Shown one piece after another: positions 17,336 to 26,562 of a stretch of DNA of 64,000 nt. The stretch is from Salipaludibacillus sp. LMS25. GTDB lineage: Bacteria; Bacillota; Bacilli; Bacillales; Salisediminibacteriaceae. The notes beneath the pieces are model-generated. The model saw only the letters and a list, made by a program, of their open reading frames with translations. It had not been told where the DNA came from and did not search any database. Made by a program: the position numbers and the translations under genes. The DNA lies in contig NZ_CP093299.1 of assembly GCF_024362805.1 (NCBI RefSeq), positions 1-64,000 of the forward strand, given 5' to 3'. Numbering within the stretch: the stretch's first letter is position 1; every line of letters begins with the position of its first letter.

Positions 17336-18627
17336 TTTGTTGCCTCCTCCTTCCCTTTAAGGAAATAGACCGTGTCTAACTTAATTTTTTTAGCTACATT
17401 CACGATATCCTCTTTCGTCACACTGTCAGTGCGTTTAACCCACTCATTAAGAGGGATAGGGTTCTCTGTTAACTCATTATGATATTCTAATTCAATTCGT
17501 CCCCTAGGTACATCCATCGTTTCGAGGATTTGATTCTTATAGACAGCTTTTGTTTGTTCAATATCTTCTTCAGTAAAATTCCCTTGTTTCATTTCTTCCA
17601 TTTGCTTAAAAATAATGTCTGACGCTTTTTTATAATGACTAGATTGAATACCTGACATAACAATTAATAAGCCTTTAAAGCTTTCAACCCTTGATGCTGC
17701 ATAATAGGCTAAGCTCGCCTTCTCTCGAACATTAATAAATAATTTAGAATGTGAGAAACCACCAAATATTCCGTTAAACAGTTGCATGGCAAAATAATCG
17801 TCATCTCCATATAACACATCCGTACGATAACCGATATGGAGTTTGCCTTGTTGGACTGACTGTTCCTCCACCACCTCATTTGGCGTATCTTTTAGCTCGT
17901 TAGATGATCTCTCACTTAATTGGCGACTCTCCCGTTCATCCGCTTGTTCGTCAGGAAAATAGCGCATGATAAATGAGGTAATTTCCTTCTCCTCTACATC
18001 GCCCATGATGTATAAATCCATTTTGTCCTTCTTTAACGTCTCTTTATAGTAATCAAATAAGGCGCTGCTTGTAATGGCTTGCAAATCTTCTTCTCGTCCA
18101 AGAACATGAACCCCAAACGGTTCTCCTTGACACATTTCTTCAGTTAGCCGTTTATTCGCATATCTCATTTTGTCATCGAATACCGATGATATTTTTTGAG
18201 CAAGGGAACGTTTTTCTTCTTCGACGATTTTCTCGTTAAAAGTGCCATTCTCTAGATTTGGATTTCGTAGCACTGATGCTAAAAGCTTAATCCCTTCCTC
18301 CATGAGTGGTGTTTGATCCTTTAAAAATTTTTCGTTTGCGATCTCCATTCTAATAGAAATAATATGATGTTCACCTTTCTTCGTAACATCAGAAAATAAG
18401 GATGCTCCATAGAGCTCTTCCAAGGCACTTCTTAATTGCTGTCTTGATGGATGATCAGCCGTACTATTTTGTAAAATATGTGATAGCAGCGCTCGTTTTG
18501 TTGCTGTTTCTTCTGTTAAAGGCGCATTTAACTGGATATTGAATGTCGTTGTTTTAAATGTTTTTGATGGAATGATGTGTACGTTAAGTGACCCAGCCTG
18601 AAACTGGATGACGCGATCTTGTTCCAT
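17332..18627 (-). CDS. ymfF: M16 family peptidase-like protein, non-catalytic member (YmfF)
   Basis: M16B-fold protein of 431 residues in which the HxxEH position is replaced (SHILQNSTADH), so it cannot bind the catalytic zinc in the usual way. The second half retains the R/Y-type substrate-binding region (REKASLAYYAAS). Family knowledge: M16B enzymes often pair an active subunit with an inactive partner; YmfH directly downstream is the active one. The ATG follows AGAGGAGGG. First gene of the ymfFHIJ unit, preceded by a 464-base spacer filled with repeats. Confidence 0.92.
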   Translation of the reverse strand: MEQDRVIQFQAGSLNVHIIPSKTFKTTTFNIQLNAPLTEETATKRALLSHILQNSTADHPSRQQLRSALEELYGASLFSDVTKKGEHHIISIRMEIANEKFLKDQTPLMEEGIKLLASVLRNPNLENGTFNEKIVEEEKRSLAQKISSVFDDKMRYANKRLTEEMCQGEPFGVHVLGREEDLQAITSSALFDYYKETLKKDKMDLYIMGDVEEKEITSFIMRYFPDEQADERESRQLSERSSNELKDTPNEVVEEQSVQQGKLHIGYRTDVLYGDDDYFAMQLFNGIFGGFSHSKLFINVREKASLAYYAASRVESFKGLLIVMSGIQSSHYKKASDIIFKQMEEMKQGNFTEEDIEQTKAVYKNQILETMDVPRGRIELEYHNELTENPIPLNEWVKRTDSVTKEDIVNVAKKIKLDTVYFLKGKEEATK

Positions 18628-18742
18628 ATTATTCCCTCCTCTTATTAGTCATAATATACCTTAAATTCGAATGAATATGTCGTTATTCTATTGTTAATTT
18701 CTACTTAGTACTGATTTTAACAGAAGAATTATTTTCATGTTC
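18628..18742. other. ymfF upstream region
   Basis: AT-rich stretch between the ymfF start and the type A repeat, expected to hold the ymfF promoter. I see no hexamer pair good enough to name. Confidence 0.3.
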
Positions 18743-18900
18743 ATAAAGCTAAGCTTCAATCAGTGGGCGTTTTCCTTCATCCCCACTGACTGTTTGTTTA
18801 ACTTATGGGACCTTTAGGGGCAGTTTATCCCCCACCTAAACGTTTCGACCTTCTTAAGTTTTCAGGTGGGGGTTTTACTGCCCCTTAAGAGTAGGATAAA
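18743..18900 (+). repeat. dispersed repeat, type A copy 1 (158 bp fold-back element)
   Basis: Same length as and nearly identical to 54635-54792 (about 8 mismatches by eye). It opens ataaagctaagcttcaatc, contains a first hairpin cagtggg / cccactg, then a long second one: aggggcagt pairs with actgcccct, and nested inside cccacct pairs with aggtggg. It ends ttaagagtaggataaa. It is non-coding on both strands. A type B element follows after five bases. Confidence 0.8.
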
Positions 18901-18905
18901 ATGAA

Positions 18906-19025
18906 CCTCAATCAGTGGGCGTTGAGTGAATGAGGCCATTATCGTCGTTATCTCCCGCCTATATAGATTTATCTCTCCTCTCTCTTTTCAGGGCGGCGTT
19001 TTTTGGACGGTTATCTGTGATAAAG
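18906..19025 (+). repeat. dispersed repeat, type B copy 2 (120 bp)
   Basis: Full-length type B element starting cctcaatcagtgggcg and ending ggacggttatctgtgataaag, with internal arms cccgcct and agggcgg. It follows the type A copy in tandem and lies just distal to the terminator of the GntR-family gene. Confidence 0.7.
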
Positions 19026-19055
19026 AAGTTCTGTCAATCAATTGTAAAAAGGACA

Positions 19056-19092
19056 ATAAAAATTTCTTCAAGAAGTGCTCCTGAAGAAATTC
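19056..19092 (-). terminator. intrinsic terminator after the GntR-family gene
   Basis: Minus strand AATTTCTTCA / TGAAGAAATT hairpin followed by TTTATTG, starting at the stop codon of the gene. Confidence 0.8.
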
Positions 19093-19814
19093 TAATACAC
19101 TCTTTTCCGTAACACATGGAATTTAAACTTATCTGCTCTAAAGTAATTTAAAGAGTAGAGAACAGGCTCCTCTTGCTCGTTATAATGCATTTGCTTTAAG
19201 ACGAGCAGTGCCGTTTCCGGGTCACAGGCTAGTATTTCAGAAACTCGTTCATGATAACCAAGTGGCTCAATCTGAGTCATAGCATAAGCAATAGGAGCAC
19301 CGCTTTTTTCTAATTGATCAAAAATAGATTGTTCTTCATGGGACACATATTCAGGCAAATGATGTTTCGGAATTTTATCCAAGCAGTAGACGACAGGCTC
19401 CCCATCCGCTGTCCTAACTCGCTCTATCACAATCAAATCATCCATCTGCTCGTCATAAAAACGCCGTTGGTCATCCTCTGATGGTTTTTCGATGGATGAT
19501 GACAAAAAATTTGTGCCAGGCTCTTTGTTTCCCCGTTTAATCATATCTGTCACACTGAAAAGCTCTTCAATTCCTGAGGAAAATAGCGGTTTAGAGTTAA
19601 TAAAAGTCCCGACACCATGACGCCTTATAATGATGCTCTCATCTTCTAACATTCGTAATGCTTCACGTAATGTCGCTCTGCTTACTCCCAGTTGCTTTGA
19701 CAGTTGGAATTCCGAAGGCAGGCGTTCGCCTGTCTCATAAGCTCCATCTTCTATATCTTGTTTAATTCTGTCAATGACTTGCAAGTATAACGGGCGTTGA
19801 TCTGATTTTATCAT
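19092..19814 (-). CDS. ymfC: GntR/HutC-family transcriptional regulator (YmfC)
   Basis: Cytosolic repressor of 240 residues: an N-terminal winged helix (about 5-72, with [22 protein letters not shown]) and a UTRA ligand-binding domain in the rest. The ligand is not evident; UTRA domains commonly sense sugar phosphates or amino sugars. The ATG follows AGGAGGAG. Position directly after spoIIIE agrees with ymfC of B. subtilis. It has its own terminator, so it ends the spoIIIE unit. The target genes are not identifiable from this window. Confidence 0.88.
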   Translation of the reverse strand: MIKSDQRPLYLQVIDRIKQDIEDGAYETGERLPSEFQLSKQLGVSRATLREALRMLEDESIIIRRHGVGTFINSKPLFSSGIEELFSVTDMIKRGNKEPGTNFLSSSIEKPSEDDQRRFYDEQMDDLIVIERVRTADGEPVVYCLDKIPKHHLPEYVSHEEQSIFDQLEKSGAPIAYAMTQIEPLGYHERVSEILACDPETALLVLKQMHYNEQEEPVLYSLNYFRADKFKFHVLRKRVY

Positions 19815-19921
19815 CTTTTATACTCCTCCTGCTGACCAAGTCGTTGCAAATTTATATATAGTAAATGTAACACGAATTTCCAGTTTGGACTATCATTTTA
19901 TGTGCCTATGCGATGGCTTGC

Positions 19922-22339
19922 TTATAAGGAGTTATGAGATCTAGTGTCATCGCCATCTTTTTCTAATAAAACTTCTCGTGGTTTACTTCCTTCATAAGGA
20001 CCCACAACACCTCTCACTTCCATTTCGTCAATTAAGCGTGCGGCTCTAGCATAGCCAATTCTAAAGCGCCGCTGAAGCATAGAAACTGAAGCCGTCTGCA
20101 TGTCGAGAACAAGTTGCACGGCATCATAATAGAGCTCATCTGTCACTTCTTCGCTGACCTCTTCCTGGTCCCCATCTTTAGGCATCATTTCCTCTGAGTA
20201 TTGTGCTTTTTGCTGTTCAATACAATGTCTCACAACTCTTTCAACCTCATCATCCGATAAAAAAGCCCCTTGTATACGTGTGGCTTTTGAGGCACCTACA
20301 GGCAAAAAGAGCATATCTCCTTTTCCTAATAGCTTCTCAGCTCCATTTCCATCTAAAATGGTACGTGAATCCGTAGAGCTTGAAACTCCAAAAGCAATTC
20401 GTGACGGTATATTAGCTTTTATTACCCCAGTAATAACGTCGACTGAAGGACGTTGTGTCGCAATTATCAGATGAATACCTGCAGCTCTTGCCATTTGTGC
20501 TAAACGTGTGATGGCATCCTCCACTTCCGAAGAAGCGACCATCATTAAGTCAGCAAGCTCGTCAACAATCACCACAATAAACGGTAAAGGTGAATAGGCG
20601 TCTTCCGTATCTCTTTTCTTATTCTCTTTTTCTATGTACGAATTATAGCCTTCAATATTTCTCGTGCCGGAAGCAGCAAAAAGTTCATATCGGCGCTCCA
20701 TTTCATTAACGACTTTTTTTAACGCTTGAGCCGCTTTTTTCGGTTCGGTGACGACCGGCGACAAAAGGTGCGGTATCCCGTTATAAACATTAAGTTCAAC
20801 CATTTTTGGATCAATCATCATCAACTTTACTTCATGAGGTTTACTGCGAATTAACAAACTGATAATAATGCCGTTAATACACACGCTTTTCCCGCTACCT
20901 GTCGCTCCTGCTACGAGTAAATGAGGCATTTTGTTTAATTCTGCAATAACGGCTTCACCTGAAATATCTCGTCCAAGAGCAATCGCCAAATGATTGCTTT
21001 TCTCTTTCATTATCGGTGAATCAAGCACTTCTCTTAACGTCACGAGGGAAACTTCCTGATTAGGAACTTCAATCCCAATGGCTGACTTTCCAGGGATAGG
21101 AGCTTCCATCCGAATGTCTTTTGCCGCCAAAGCTAAAGCGAGATCGTCTGTTAAATTCACAATTTTGCTCACTTTTACCCCTGTGCTTGGATACACTTCA
21201 TACTTTGTGACAGACGGACCTAAATGTACTTTTGTTACTTTTGCACTCACTCCGAAACTTTCCAACGTTCGTTCGAGCTTTCGAGCGTTTTTTGAGAGCA
21301 TTGAATGTTCCTTTGCTTGACTAGCTTTAGCAGGGTTCTGCAATAAGTCAGACGAAGGTAATTCATAAGCTTCATTCTCAGATTCAGCAACGACGAGGGA
21401 GGGCGAAGCAGGTTGTTCAGTGCTTTTCATCCTCTCGTTCTGCTTAGGGCGATAAGTGAGTCCAGTTGTCTCAGTTGTTATGTCGCCATTAGCTTTTTCG
21501 TCTTGCTTATCTTCCACTGGCAATACATCACTATAGTCCGGTCCGTTGTTTGACACATCATCATACGCTGTTTTTGTAAAATCATAAATAATTGGTTCCT
21601 CTGTTTCTTCCTCCTTCAGATAGGTATCCGTTTCTCTAGCTAATTGCTCAGAAGCTGCTTTTTTAGCTTCACGTTGTTGTGTTCTCTCTGAGGCTCTTTC
21701 TTTTATCGTTTTCACTAAAGCTTGAGAGGATTCGCCAATTTTATTTTTAGCAGCTATAAATAGTCCCGCAGGTCCTCGTCCATTTTTTTTAATGACATCG
21801 ATAAACGATTTTCCTGTTACTAAGACAAGGGCAGCAATCATAAGACCAATAGCAAATACAATCGTTCCCCCCGAAGAAAATAAAACATGGCTGACGGAAA
21901 AAGCGATCGCCCCTATCATTCCACCGCCAAGATTGTCTACAGGCGCCGTTCCTTGCAGTTGGTGCCAATATAGGTCCCACGTATTTCTTATTACAGAATG
22001 GTCAAGAAATTCTACTTTCTCATTCATTTCTCTAAACAATTGCACATGACTTACGAGTGTTAACGAAAAAACAAATAAATAGCACCCAATAAAACGGCGA
22101 TTCCACATTACGGGAAGCTCTCGTTTCAACATGATGTAGATGGAGAATAGAAATAAACTAATCGTTAACAATATGTGCCAGCTGCCTAAAAAGAAACGAA
22201 ACAGTTCCACAAGACCTTCACCAACAATACCAAGCCTTGCAAACGTCACGAGTGACACGATAAATAGAAATAATCCCGTCAACTCATATGTTAATTGTTT
22301 TCGCCATTTAGGCGCCCTTTTTTTCCGTTTTCGTGCCAT
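19922..22339 (-). CDS. spoIIIE: FtsK/SpoIIIE-family DNA translocase
   Basis: Membrane-anchored motor that pumps the chromosome through the closing (sporulation) septum. N-terminal membrane segments occupy roughly the first 190 residues, followed by a variable acidic linker, then the FtsK ATPase with Walker A GATGSGKSVCING and Walker B FIVVIVDELADLMM, and the C-terminal winged gamma domain (DMQTASVSMLQRRFRIGYARA) that reads polar DNA sequences. Product about 805 residues, close to B. subtilis SpoIIIE. I use ATG 22339 after GGGGTGG; a GTG lies three codons upstream. The spoIIIE-ymfC order supports SpoIIIE over SftA. Confidence 0.95.
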   Translation of the reverse strand: MARKRKKRAPKWRKQLTYELTGLFLFIVSLVTFARLGIVGEGLVELFRFFLGSWHILLTISLFLFSIYIMLKRELPVMWNRRFIGCYLFVFSLTLVSHVQLFREMNEKVEFLDHSVIRNTWDLYWHQLQGTAPVDNLGGGMIGAIAFSVSHVLFSSGGTIVFAIGLMIAALVLVTGKSFIDVIKKNGRGPAGLFIAAKNKIGESSQALVKTIKERASERTQQREAKKAASEQLARETDTYLKEEETEEPIIYDFTKTAYDDVSNNGPDYSDVLPVEDKQDEKANGDITTETTGLTYRPKQNERMKSTEQPASPSLVVAESENEAYELPSSDLLQNPAKASQAKEHSMLSKNARKLERTLESFGVSAKVTKVHLGPSVTKYEVYPSTGVKVSKIVNLTDDLALALAAKDIRMEAPIPGKSAIGIEVPNQEVSLVTLREVLDSPIMKEKSNHLAIALGRDISGEAVIAELNKMPHLLVAGATGSGKSVCINGIIISLLIRSKPHEVKLMMIDPKMVELNVYNGIPHLLSPVVTEPKKAAQALKKVVNEMERRYELFAASGTRNIEGYNSYIEKENKKRDTEDAYSPLPFIVVIVDELADLMMVASSEVEDAITRLAQMARAAGIHLIIATQRPSVDVITGVIKANIPSRIAFGVSSSTDSRTILDGNGAEKLLGKGDMLFLPVGASKATRIQGAFLSDDEVERVVRHCIEQQKAQYSEEMMPKDGDQEEVSEEVTDELYYDAVQLVLDMQTASVSMLQRRFRIGYARAARLIDEMEVRGVVGPYEGSKPREVLLEKDGDDTRSHNSL

Positions 22340-22374
22340 TACAACCACCCCATATCACGATATAGAAATGGAAG

Positions 22375-22402
22375 AAGCAGCCGAGATTCTGTCGGCTGCT
22401 TT
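22375..22402 (-). terminator. hairpin between ylzJ and spoIIIE (terminator or leader attenuator)
   Basis: Minus strand AGCAGCCGA / TCGGCTGCT stem with a 7-base loop, followed by TCTTCC (few T residues). It can end the tepA-ylzJ transcript, but it also lies downstream of a TGCTATAAT promoter element, so it would be in the 5' leader of spoIIIE. Confidence 0.6.
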
Positions 22403-22431
22403 TCCCGGATTGACGAACGCTTGTTTCATCT

Positions 22432-22440
22432 ATTATAGCA
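22432..22440 (-). promoter_or_regulatory. extended -10 promoter element upstream of spoIIIE
   Basis: Minus strand TGCTATAAT (TGN plus perfect -10, 22432-22437) without a recognisable -35. Predicted start near 22426, with the hairpin at 22375 inside the leader. Confidence 0.5.
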
Positions 22441-22473
22441 TAGAGAATAGAGGTGTGACTACCGGTATCATAA

Positions 22474-22689
22474 CTAATTGGGTTTAATGGAGCGTCCAGG
22501 AGTATAAGAAGGGTTTAGATACATATTAGGATCTGTGGCGATTAGCCGACTGATTCGATACCCTTCCCCTTCGGTTTCTTTTTCTAAAATGAGATGTCCT
22601 CCAGGTATTTGTACCATTTTAGAAGATGTATAGTTGTTTTCAGTGGGAGGAAAAACCATATCTAGTTGTTGGTACGTATACAGTATCAT
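22474..22689 (-). CDS. ylzJ: YlzJ-like protein
   Basis: Small 71-residue protein starting [15 protein letters not shown], like B. subtilis YlzJ, which has no assigned function. The ATG overlaps the tepA stop (ATGA), so it is translated in tandem with TepA. No membrane segment is visible. Confidence 0.8.
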   Translation of the reverse strand: MILYTYQQLDMVFPPTENNYTSSKMVQIPGGHLILEKETEGEGYRISRLIATDPNMYLNPSYTPGRSIKPN

Positions 22690-23429
22690 TGGATCACTTC
22701 CTTTGAGTCTTCTGATGGTCTATTAGCTTCAATAAGTTCATTCAATTTTTTTATTGCTTCCCCTAAACCGCCTACTTCATGGATTAATCCGTATTTCACC
22801 GCATCATTTCCGATGACATTCGTTCCAATGTCTCTCGTTAGATTGCCTTTAGATAGCATGAGATCTTTAAAATCTTCTTCTGAGATGGACGAATGATTCG
22901 TTACAAAGCGAATCACTCTGTCTTGCATTTTGTCTAAATATTCAAACGATTGCGGGACGCCGATAACAAGTCCAGTAAGTCGTACAGGGTGAATCGTCAT
23001 CGTAGCACTTTCAGCAATAAAAGAATGTTTTCCTGCCACCGCGATCGGCACTCCGATACTATGTCCACCACCGAGTACGAGTGTCACGGTTGGTTTAGAC
23101 ATGGAGGCGATCATTTCTGCCAATGCTAAACCTGCTTCCACATCCCCACCAACTGTATTTAAAATGAGCAAAAGTCCCTCAATTTTTGGGTTTTGTTCAG
23201 CGGCTACCAATTGAGGAATTACATGCTCGTACTTAGTCGTTTTATTTTGTGGAGGTAATTGCATATGACCTTCAATTTGCCCAATAATCGTCAGGACATG
23301 AATATTACTTGCTTCCATTTGAGGAATATTCGTTTGACCTAATTGTTGAATTTTATCAACAATCCCGCTCGCCTTTTCGGTCCCTGGGCTCTCTTGCTCA
23401 CGTTGTGGTTGATCCTGCTGATTGTTCAT
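22686..23429 (-). CDS. tepA: ClpP-like serine protease TepA
   Basis: ClpP/crotonase-fold serine protease of 247 residues. After a disordered polar N-terminus, the fold begins near residue 40; the candidate nucleophile is in [11 protein letters not shown] and the histidine in TIHPVR. B. subtilis TepA was named translocation-enhancing peptidase and is implicated in secretion and in degrading spore proteins during outgrowth. It sits between rnjB and ylzJ-spoIIIE as in B. subtilis. It is cut off from rnjB by a strong terminator, so it needs its own promoter in the 161-base gap. Confidence 0.92.
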   Translation of the reverse strand: MNNQQDQPQREQESPGTEKASGIVDKIQQLGQTNIPQMEASNIHVLTIIGQIEGHMQLPPQNKTTKYEHVIPQLVAAEQNPKIEGLLLILNTVGGDVEAGLALAEMIASMSKPTVTLVLGGGHSIGVPIAVAGKHSFIAESATMTIHPVRLTGLVIGVPQSFEYLDKMQDRVIRFVTNHSSISEEDFKDLMLSKGNLTRDIGTNVIGNDAVKYGLIHEVGGLGEAIKKLNELIEANRPSEDSKEVIQ

Positions 23430-23540
23430 AACTGATAATCTCCTCCCTTTTTTGCTTAGTATGGAAGGAGACGTCTCCTTTCATACTTATCTATAAAGAA
23501 AAGGCATGGACTTTAACGCTCAGTCATCCCTCACAATAAA

Positions 23541-23583
23541 CAAAACAGCTACGGTCTTTTTCGTTATAAGACCGTAGCTGTTC
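23541..23583 (-). terminator. intrinsic terminator after rnjB
   Basis: Minus strand perfect 15-bp stem AACAGCTACGGTCTT / AAGACCGTAGCTGTT with a 9-base loop, followed by TTGTTTATTG. Confidence 0.9.
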
Positions 23584-23590
23584 TTTAGGT

Positions 23591-25261
23591 TTATGCTTCC
23601 ATTATAATGGGCATAATCATCGGGCGTCGTTTCGTTTTTTCGTACAAAAAGCGGCTTAATTGATCACGCACTTGTGTTTTCAATTGCGACCATTCCGTCT
23701 GATTTTGCTCCATTGCGTGTTGGAGCGTTTCGGTTACTAATTTTTCAGCTTGATTAATAAGGGCTTCTGACTCTCTCACATATACAAACCCTCTGGATAT
23801 AATATCAGGGCCTGATAAAATCGCACTATGTTTTTTATTGAGCGTTACGACCACCACGAGTATCCCATCTTTGGAAAGAAGTCGTCTATCTCTTAATACA
23901 ATATTCCCTACATCTCCGACTCCTAGACCATCTATTAACACATGCCCTGAAGGAATTTTATTGCCGCGTTTTCCTTTTCTTTTCGTAAATTCAACTAACT
24001 CCCCTTTTTCTAAGAGGAAAATACGACTATCATCCATCCCAACTGAACGCGCTAAGTGTCTGTGGGCATATTGCATCCGAAACTCACCACTTATTGGGAT
24101 AAAATGCTGAGGTTTAACGAGATTAAGCATCATTTTTAATTCTTCTTGATTAGCATGACCAGAAACATGGATTTTCTTATTTTTCCCATATATAACGTTA
24201 GCGCCTGTACGAGATAATAAATCAACCATTTGAGAGACAGCTTTTTCATTTCCCGGATTAGGCATGGCAGAGATAATAATGCGGTCATCTGCTTCAATTT
24301 TAACTAAATGATGTGAGCCTTTAGCCATTTTTGCGAGACAACTTACTGGCTCACCCTGACTACCTGTCGTCAAGATAACGAGTTCATCACGAGCGTATTT
24401 TTTTATCTCACCCTTTTCAATTAACGTCGCGTTATCTGAGGATAGATAACCAATATCAAGGGCAATTTTGACCACTTTTTCGATGTCCGTTCCAGTGACG
24501 ACTACTTTACGTCCTTCATTCTCTGCAGCCGTAAGCACTTGCTGAATGCGATGAATATGAGAGGCATAAAGTGAGACGATGATACGGCCATCAGCTTCAT
24601 GAAATGCATCCTTTAATCCTTCAGCCACAATAGATTCAGATAAGCTGTTCCCTGGTATCTCTGCATTTTGACTGTCAGATAGTAAGCATAATACGCCTTT
24701 TTCCCCAAGCTCTGTGAGTTTCCCCACTTCTGAAGTTTGTCCGTCCACAGGATTTTGATCAAACTTAAAATCACCAGTATACACGATCGGTCCTTGAGAC
24801 GTATGCAGGATAACACCCAGTGAATCAGGAATACTGTGATTCGTACGGAAGAAATTCACAGGTGTTTTTCCCACTTTAATTTTAGAGTCAGCGTGAACTT
24901 CTATAAGCTTAGGCTTTTTCTTCACTTTAATCTCACTACATTTATCTTTAACTAACGCTAACGTAAACGTCGACCCATAAACAGGCACATTCAAATCACG
25001 TAAAACATATGGAATGGCACCAATGTGATCATCGTGCCCGTGGGTTACAATAATTCCTTTTACACGTTCTTTATTTTCCACCAGGTAAGTGATATCTGGA
25101 ATGACGATGTCTACACCTAACATATCATCTTCTGGGTGCATGCAGCCGGCATCTATAATTATAATGTCGTCGTCCATTTCTAAGACATACATATTTTTCC
25201 CTATTTCATCCAAACCACCTAGGGAAAAAATCCGTATTTTTTCAGTTTGTTGATTCGACAA
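23591..25261 (-). CDS. rnjB: ribonuclease J2
   Basis: Metallo-beta-lactamase/beta-CASP ribonuclease of 556 residues, with HGHDDH (74-79) as zinc ligands and the GHANQEEL motif of the CASP part. Partner of RNase J1 in mRNA and rRNA processing. Assigned J2 rather than J1 because of its location between dapA and tepA. The start is TTG (25261), 8 bases after GGAGG, and reads MSNQQTEKIRIFSLGGLDEIG. It is monocistronic, with a putative promoter at 25317-25346 and a strong terminator. Confidence 0.94.
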   Translation of the reverse strand: MSNQQTEKIRIFSLGGLDEIGKNMYVLEMDDDIIIIDAGCMHPEDDMLGVDIVIPDITYLVENKERVKGIIVTHGHDDHIGAIPYVLRDLNVPVYGSTFTLALVKDKCSEIKVKKKPKLIEVHADSKIKVGKTPVNFFRTNHSIPDSLGVILHTSQGPIVYTGDFKFDQNPVDGQTSEVGKLTELGEKGVLCLLSDSQNAEIPGNSLSESIVAEGLKDAFHEADGRIIVSLYASHIHRIQQVLTAAENEGRKVVVTGTDIEKVVKIALDIGYLSSDNATLIEKGEIKKYARDELVILTTGSQGEPVSCLAKMAKGSHHLVKIEADDRIIISAMPNPGNEKAVSQMVDLLSRTGANVIYGKNKKIHVSGHANQEELKMMLNLVKPQHFIPISGEFRMQYAHRHLARSVGMDDSRIFLLEKGELVEFTKRKGKRGNKIPSGHVLIDGLGVGDVGNIVLRDRRLLSKDGILVVVVTLNKKHSAILSGPDIISRGFVYVRESEALINQAEKLVTETLQHAMEQNQTEWSQLKTQVRDQLSRFLYEKTKRRPMIMPIIMEA

Positions 25262-25640
25262 TGGTAAATCCTCCTATAAATAATCTCTATTTCAAACGGT
25301 CAGCCCTCTGGAGATAAGTATAACTTATTATTGATTTTAATCACAAGTGAGAAAAGAAGGAGACCAATTTTTTTCTAAAATAATAATGAATTAGTAGTGG
25401 ATGACACGCGTTCCACCTTTTGAAAACTGGCTTGCCTCATTATAATGAATTTGCACTAAATCATACCTTTTCAGGAGCTATTAGGAAGTGGAGCAGGTCA
25501 TTATATGTACAACAGTTCTATATTGTTTAGCCATAAAATCGTAACATCAAGCATACCGTATTAGAGCCGCATCAACGTTTCTTCTATGCGAGATTAGCCG
25601 TCTTTCAATTACTTTTCGTTGGCGTTTCGTTTTAGCTATG
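25262..25640. other. rnjB upstream region
   Basis: About 380 bases without a gene between rnjB and the dapA terminator. The part near rnjB carries the promoter listed separately; the remainder is AT-rich and shows no repeat or RNA gene that I recognise. Confidence 0.5.
25317..25346 (-). promoter_or_regulatory. putative rnjB promoter
   Basis: Minus strand TTGTGA (25341-25346), 18-base spacer, TATACT (25317-25322), about 55 bases upstream of the TTG start. Both boxes are near consensus. Confidence 0.5.
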
Positions 25641-25671
25641 AAAAAGCTGTATGCCGTCGCATACAGCTTTC
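25640..25671 (-). terminator. intrinsic terminator after dapA
   Basis: Minus strand AAAGCTGTATGC / GCATACAGCTTT hairpin with a 4-base loop, followed by TTCATAGC. It ends the asd-dapG-dapA operon. Confidence 0.85.
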
Positions 25672-25684
25672 TTAAACAAACTAT

Positions 25685-26548
25685 TTAAGACAATGCATGT
25701 TGGATAACGAGCCGTTCTTCTGGTGTGACAGGAAGCAAAGGAAGACGGACGCCTCCTACATCAAGTCCTTTAATTTGCAGTGCTGTTTTTACTGGTGATG
25801 GGTTAGGTGCAATAAATAAACTTTTCATAACAGGTAATAATTTTTGATGAATAGTAGAAGCTGTTACCATGTCACCGGATTTAAGCGCTTTTATCATTTG
25901 CTGCATGTCATTTCCAACAATATGGCTTGAAACAGATACAATACCGTCAGCTCCAATAGCCATCGAAGGTAATGTTAAGCTATCGTCTCCGCTAAAGACT
26001 TGAAAATCTTTTGGCGTTTCAGAAATAATCGTAGTCATCTGATCGAGATCCCCACTAGCTTCTTTTATAGATGTTATATTGTGGATTTTCGACAGAGCCA
26101 CCACCGTTTCAGGAAGCAAGTTAACGACACACCGTCCTGGAATGTTGTATAACATAACTGGCAGGGACGTTTTTTCCGCTATTGTTTTAAAATGCTCATA
26201 TAACCCTCGTTGAGAAGGTTTATTATAATACGGGGAGACAAGCATAATACCATCTACCCCTAATTTTTCTGCTTTTACTGTTAATTCTGCTGTGGCATAG
26301 GTGTCGTTCATCCCTGTTCCAGCAATGACTGGAATCCTTCCAGCAGCTGCTTTAACAGCATGCTCGTATAATGCAGACTTTTCTTCCATGCTAAGTGTTG
26401 CTGATTCTCCGGTTGTCCCGCCAACAATAACGCCCTCTGTTCCATTTTCAATTAAATAATCCATCAAGCGGTTCATCTTTTTGAAATCAATATTTCCTTT
26501 AAAGTCAAAAGGCGTTACCATTGCTGTTAAGACATTACCCAATGTCAT
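25685..26548 (-). CDS. dapA: 4-hydroxy-tetrahydrodipicolinate synthase
   Basis: Condenses pyruvate with aspartate semialdehyde, the first step committed to diaminopimelate, lysine and dipicolinate. About 287 residues, TIM-barrel aldolase with GGTTGES (about 43-49), Tyr134 (LYNIPGR) and the Schiff-base Lys162 (SIKEASG). The ATG at 26548 is preferred: AAGGAG is about 11 bases upstream of it, whereas a GTG three codons earlier overlaps that site. It follows dapG by 14 bases; asd, dapG and dapA supply the substrate used by DpaA/DpaB encoded just upstream. Confidence 0.97.
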   Translation of the reverse strand: MTLGNVLTAMVTPFDFKGNIDFKKMNRLMDYLIENGTEGVIVGGTTGESATLSMEEKSALYEHAVKAAAGRIPVIAGTGMNDTYATAELTVKAEKLGVDGIMLVSPYYNKPSQRGLYEHFKTIAEKTSLPVMLYNIPGRCVVNLLPETVVALSKIHNITSIKEASGDLDQMTTIISETPKDFQVFSGDDSLTLPSMAIGADGIVSVSSHIVGNDMQQMIKALKSGDMVTASTIHQKLLPVMKSLFIAPNPSPVKTALQIKGLDVGGVRLPLLPVTPEERLVIQHALS

Positions 26549-26562
26549 ATCATCCACTCTCC

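Noticed and set aside
18743..19025. CRISPR-like or tandem array at the double repeat
   Set aside because: Only two different elements adjoin; there is no regular repeat-spacer pattern and no cas gene in the window.
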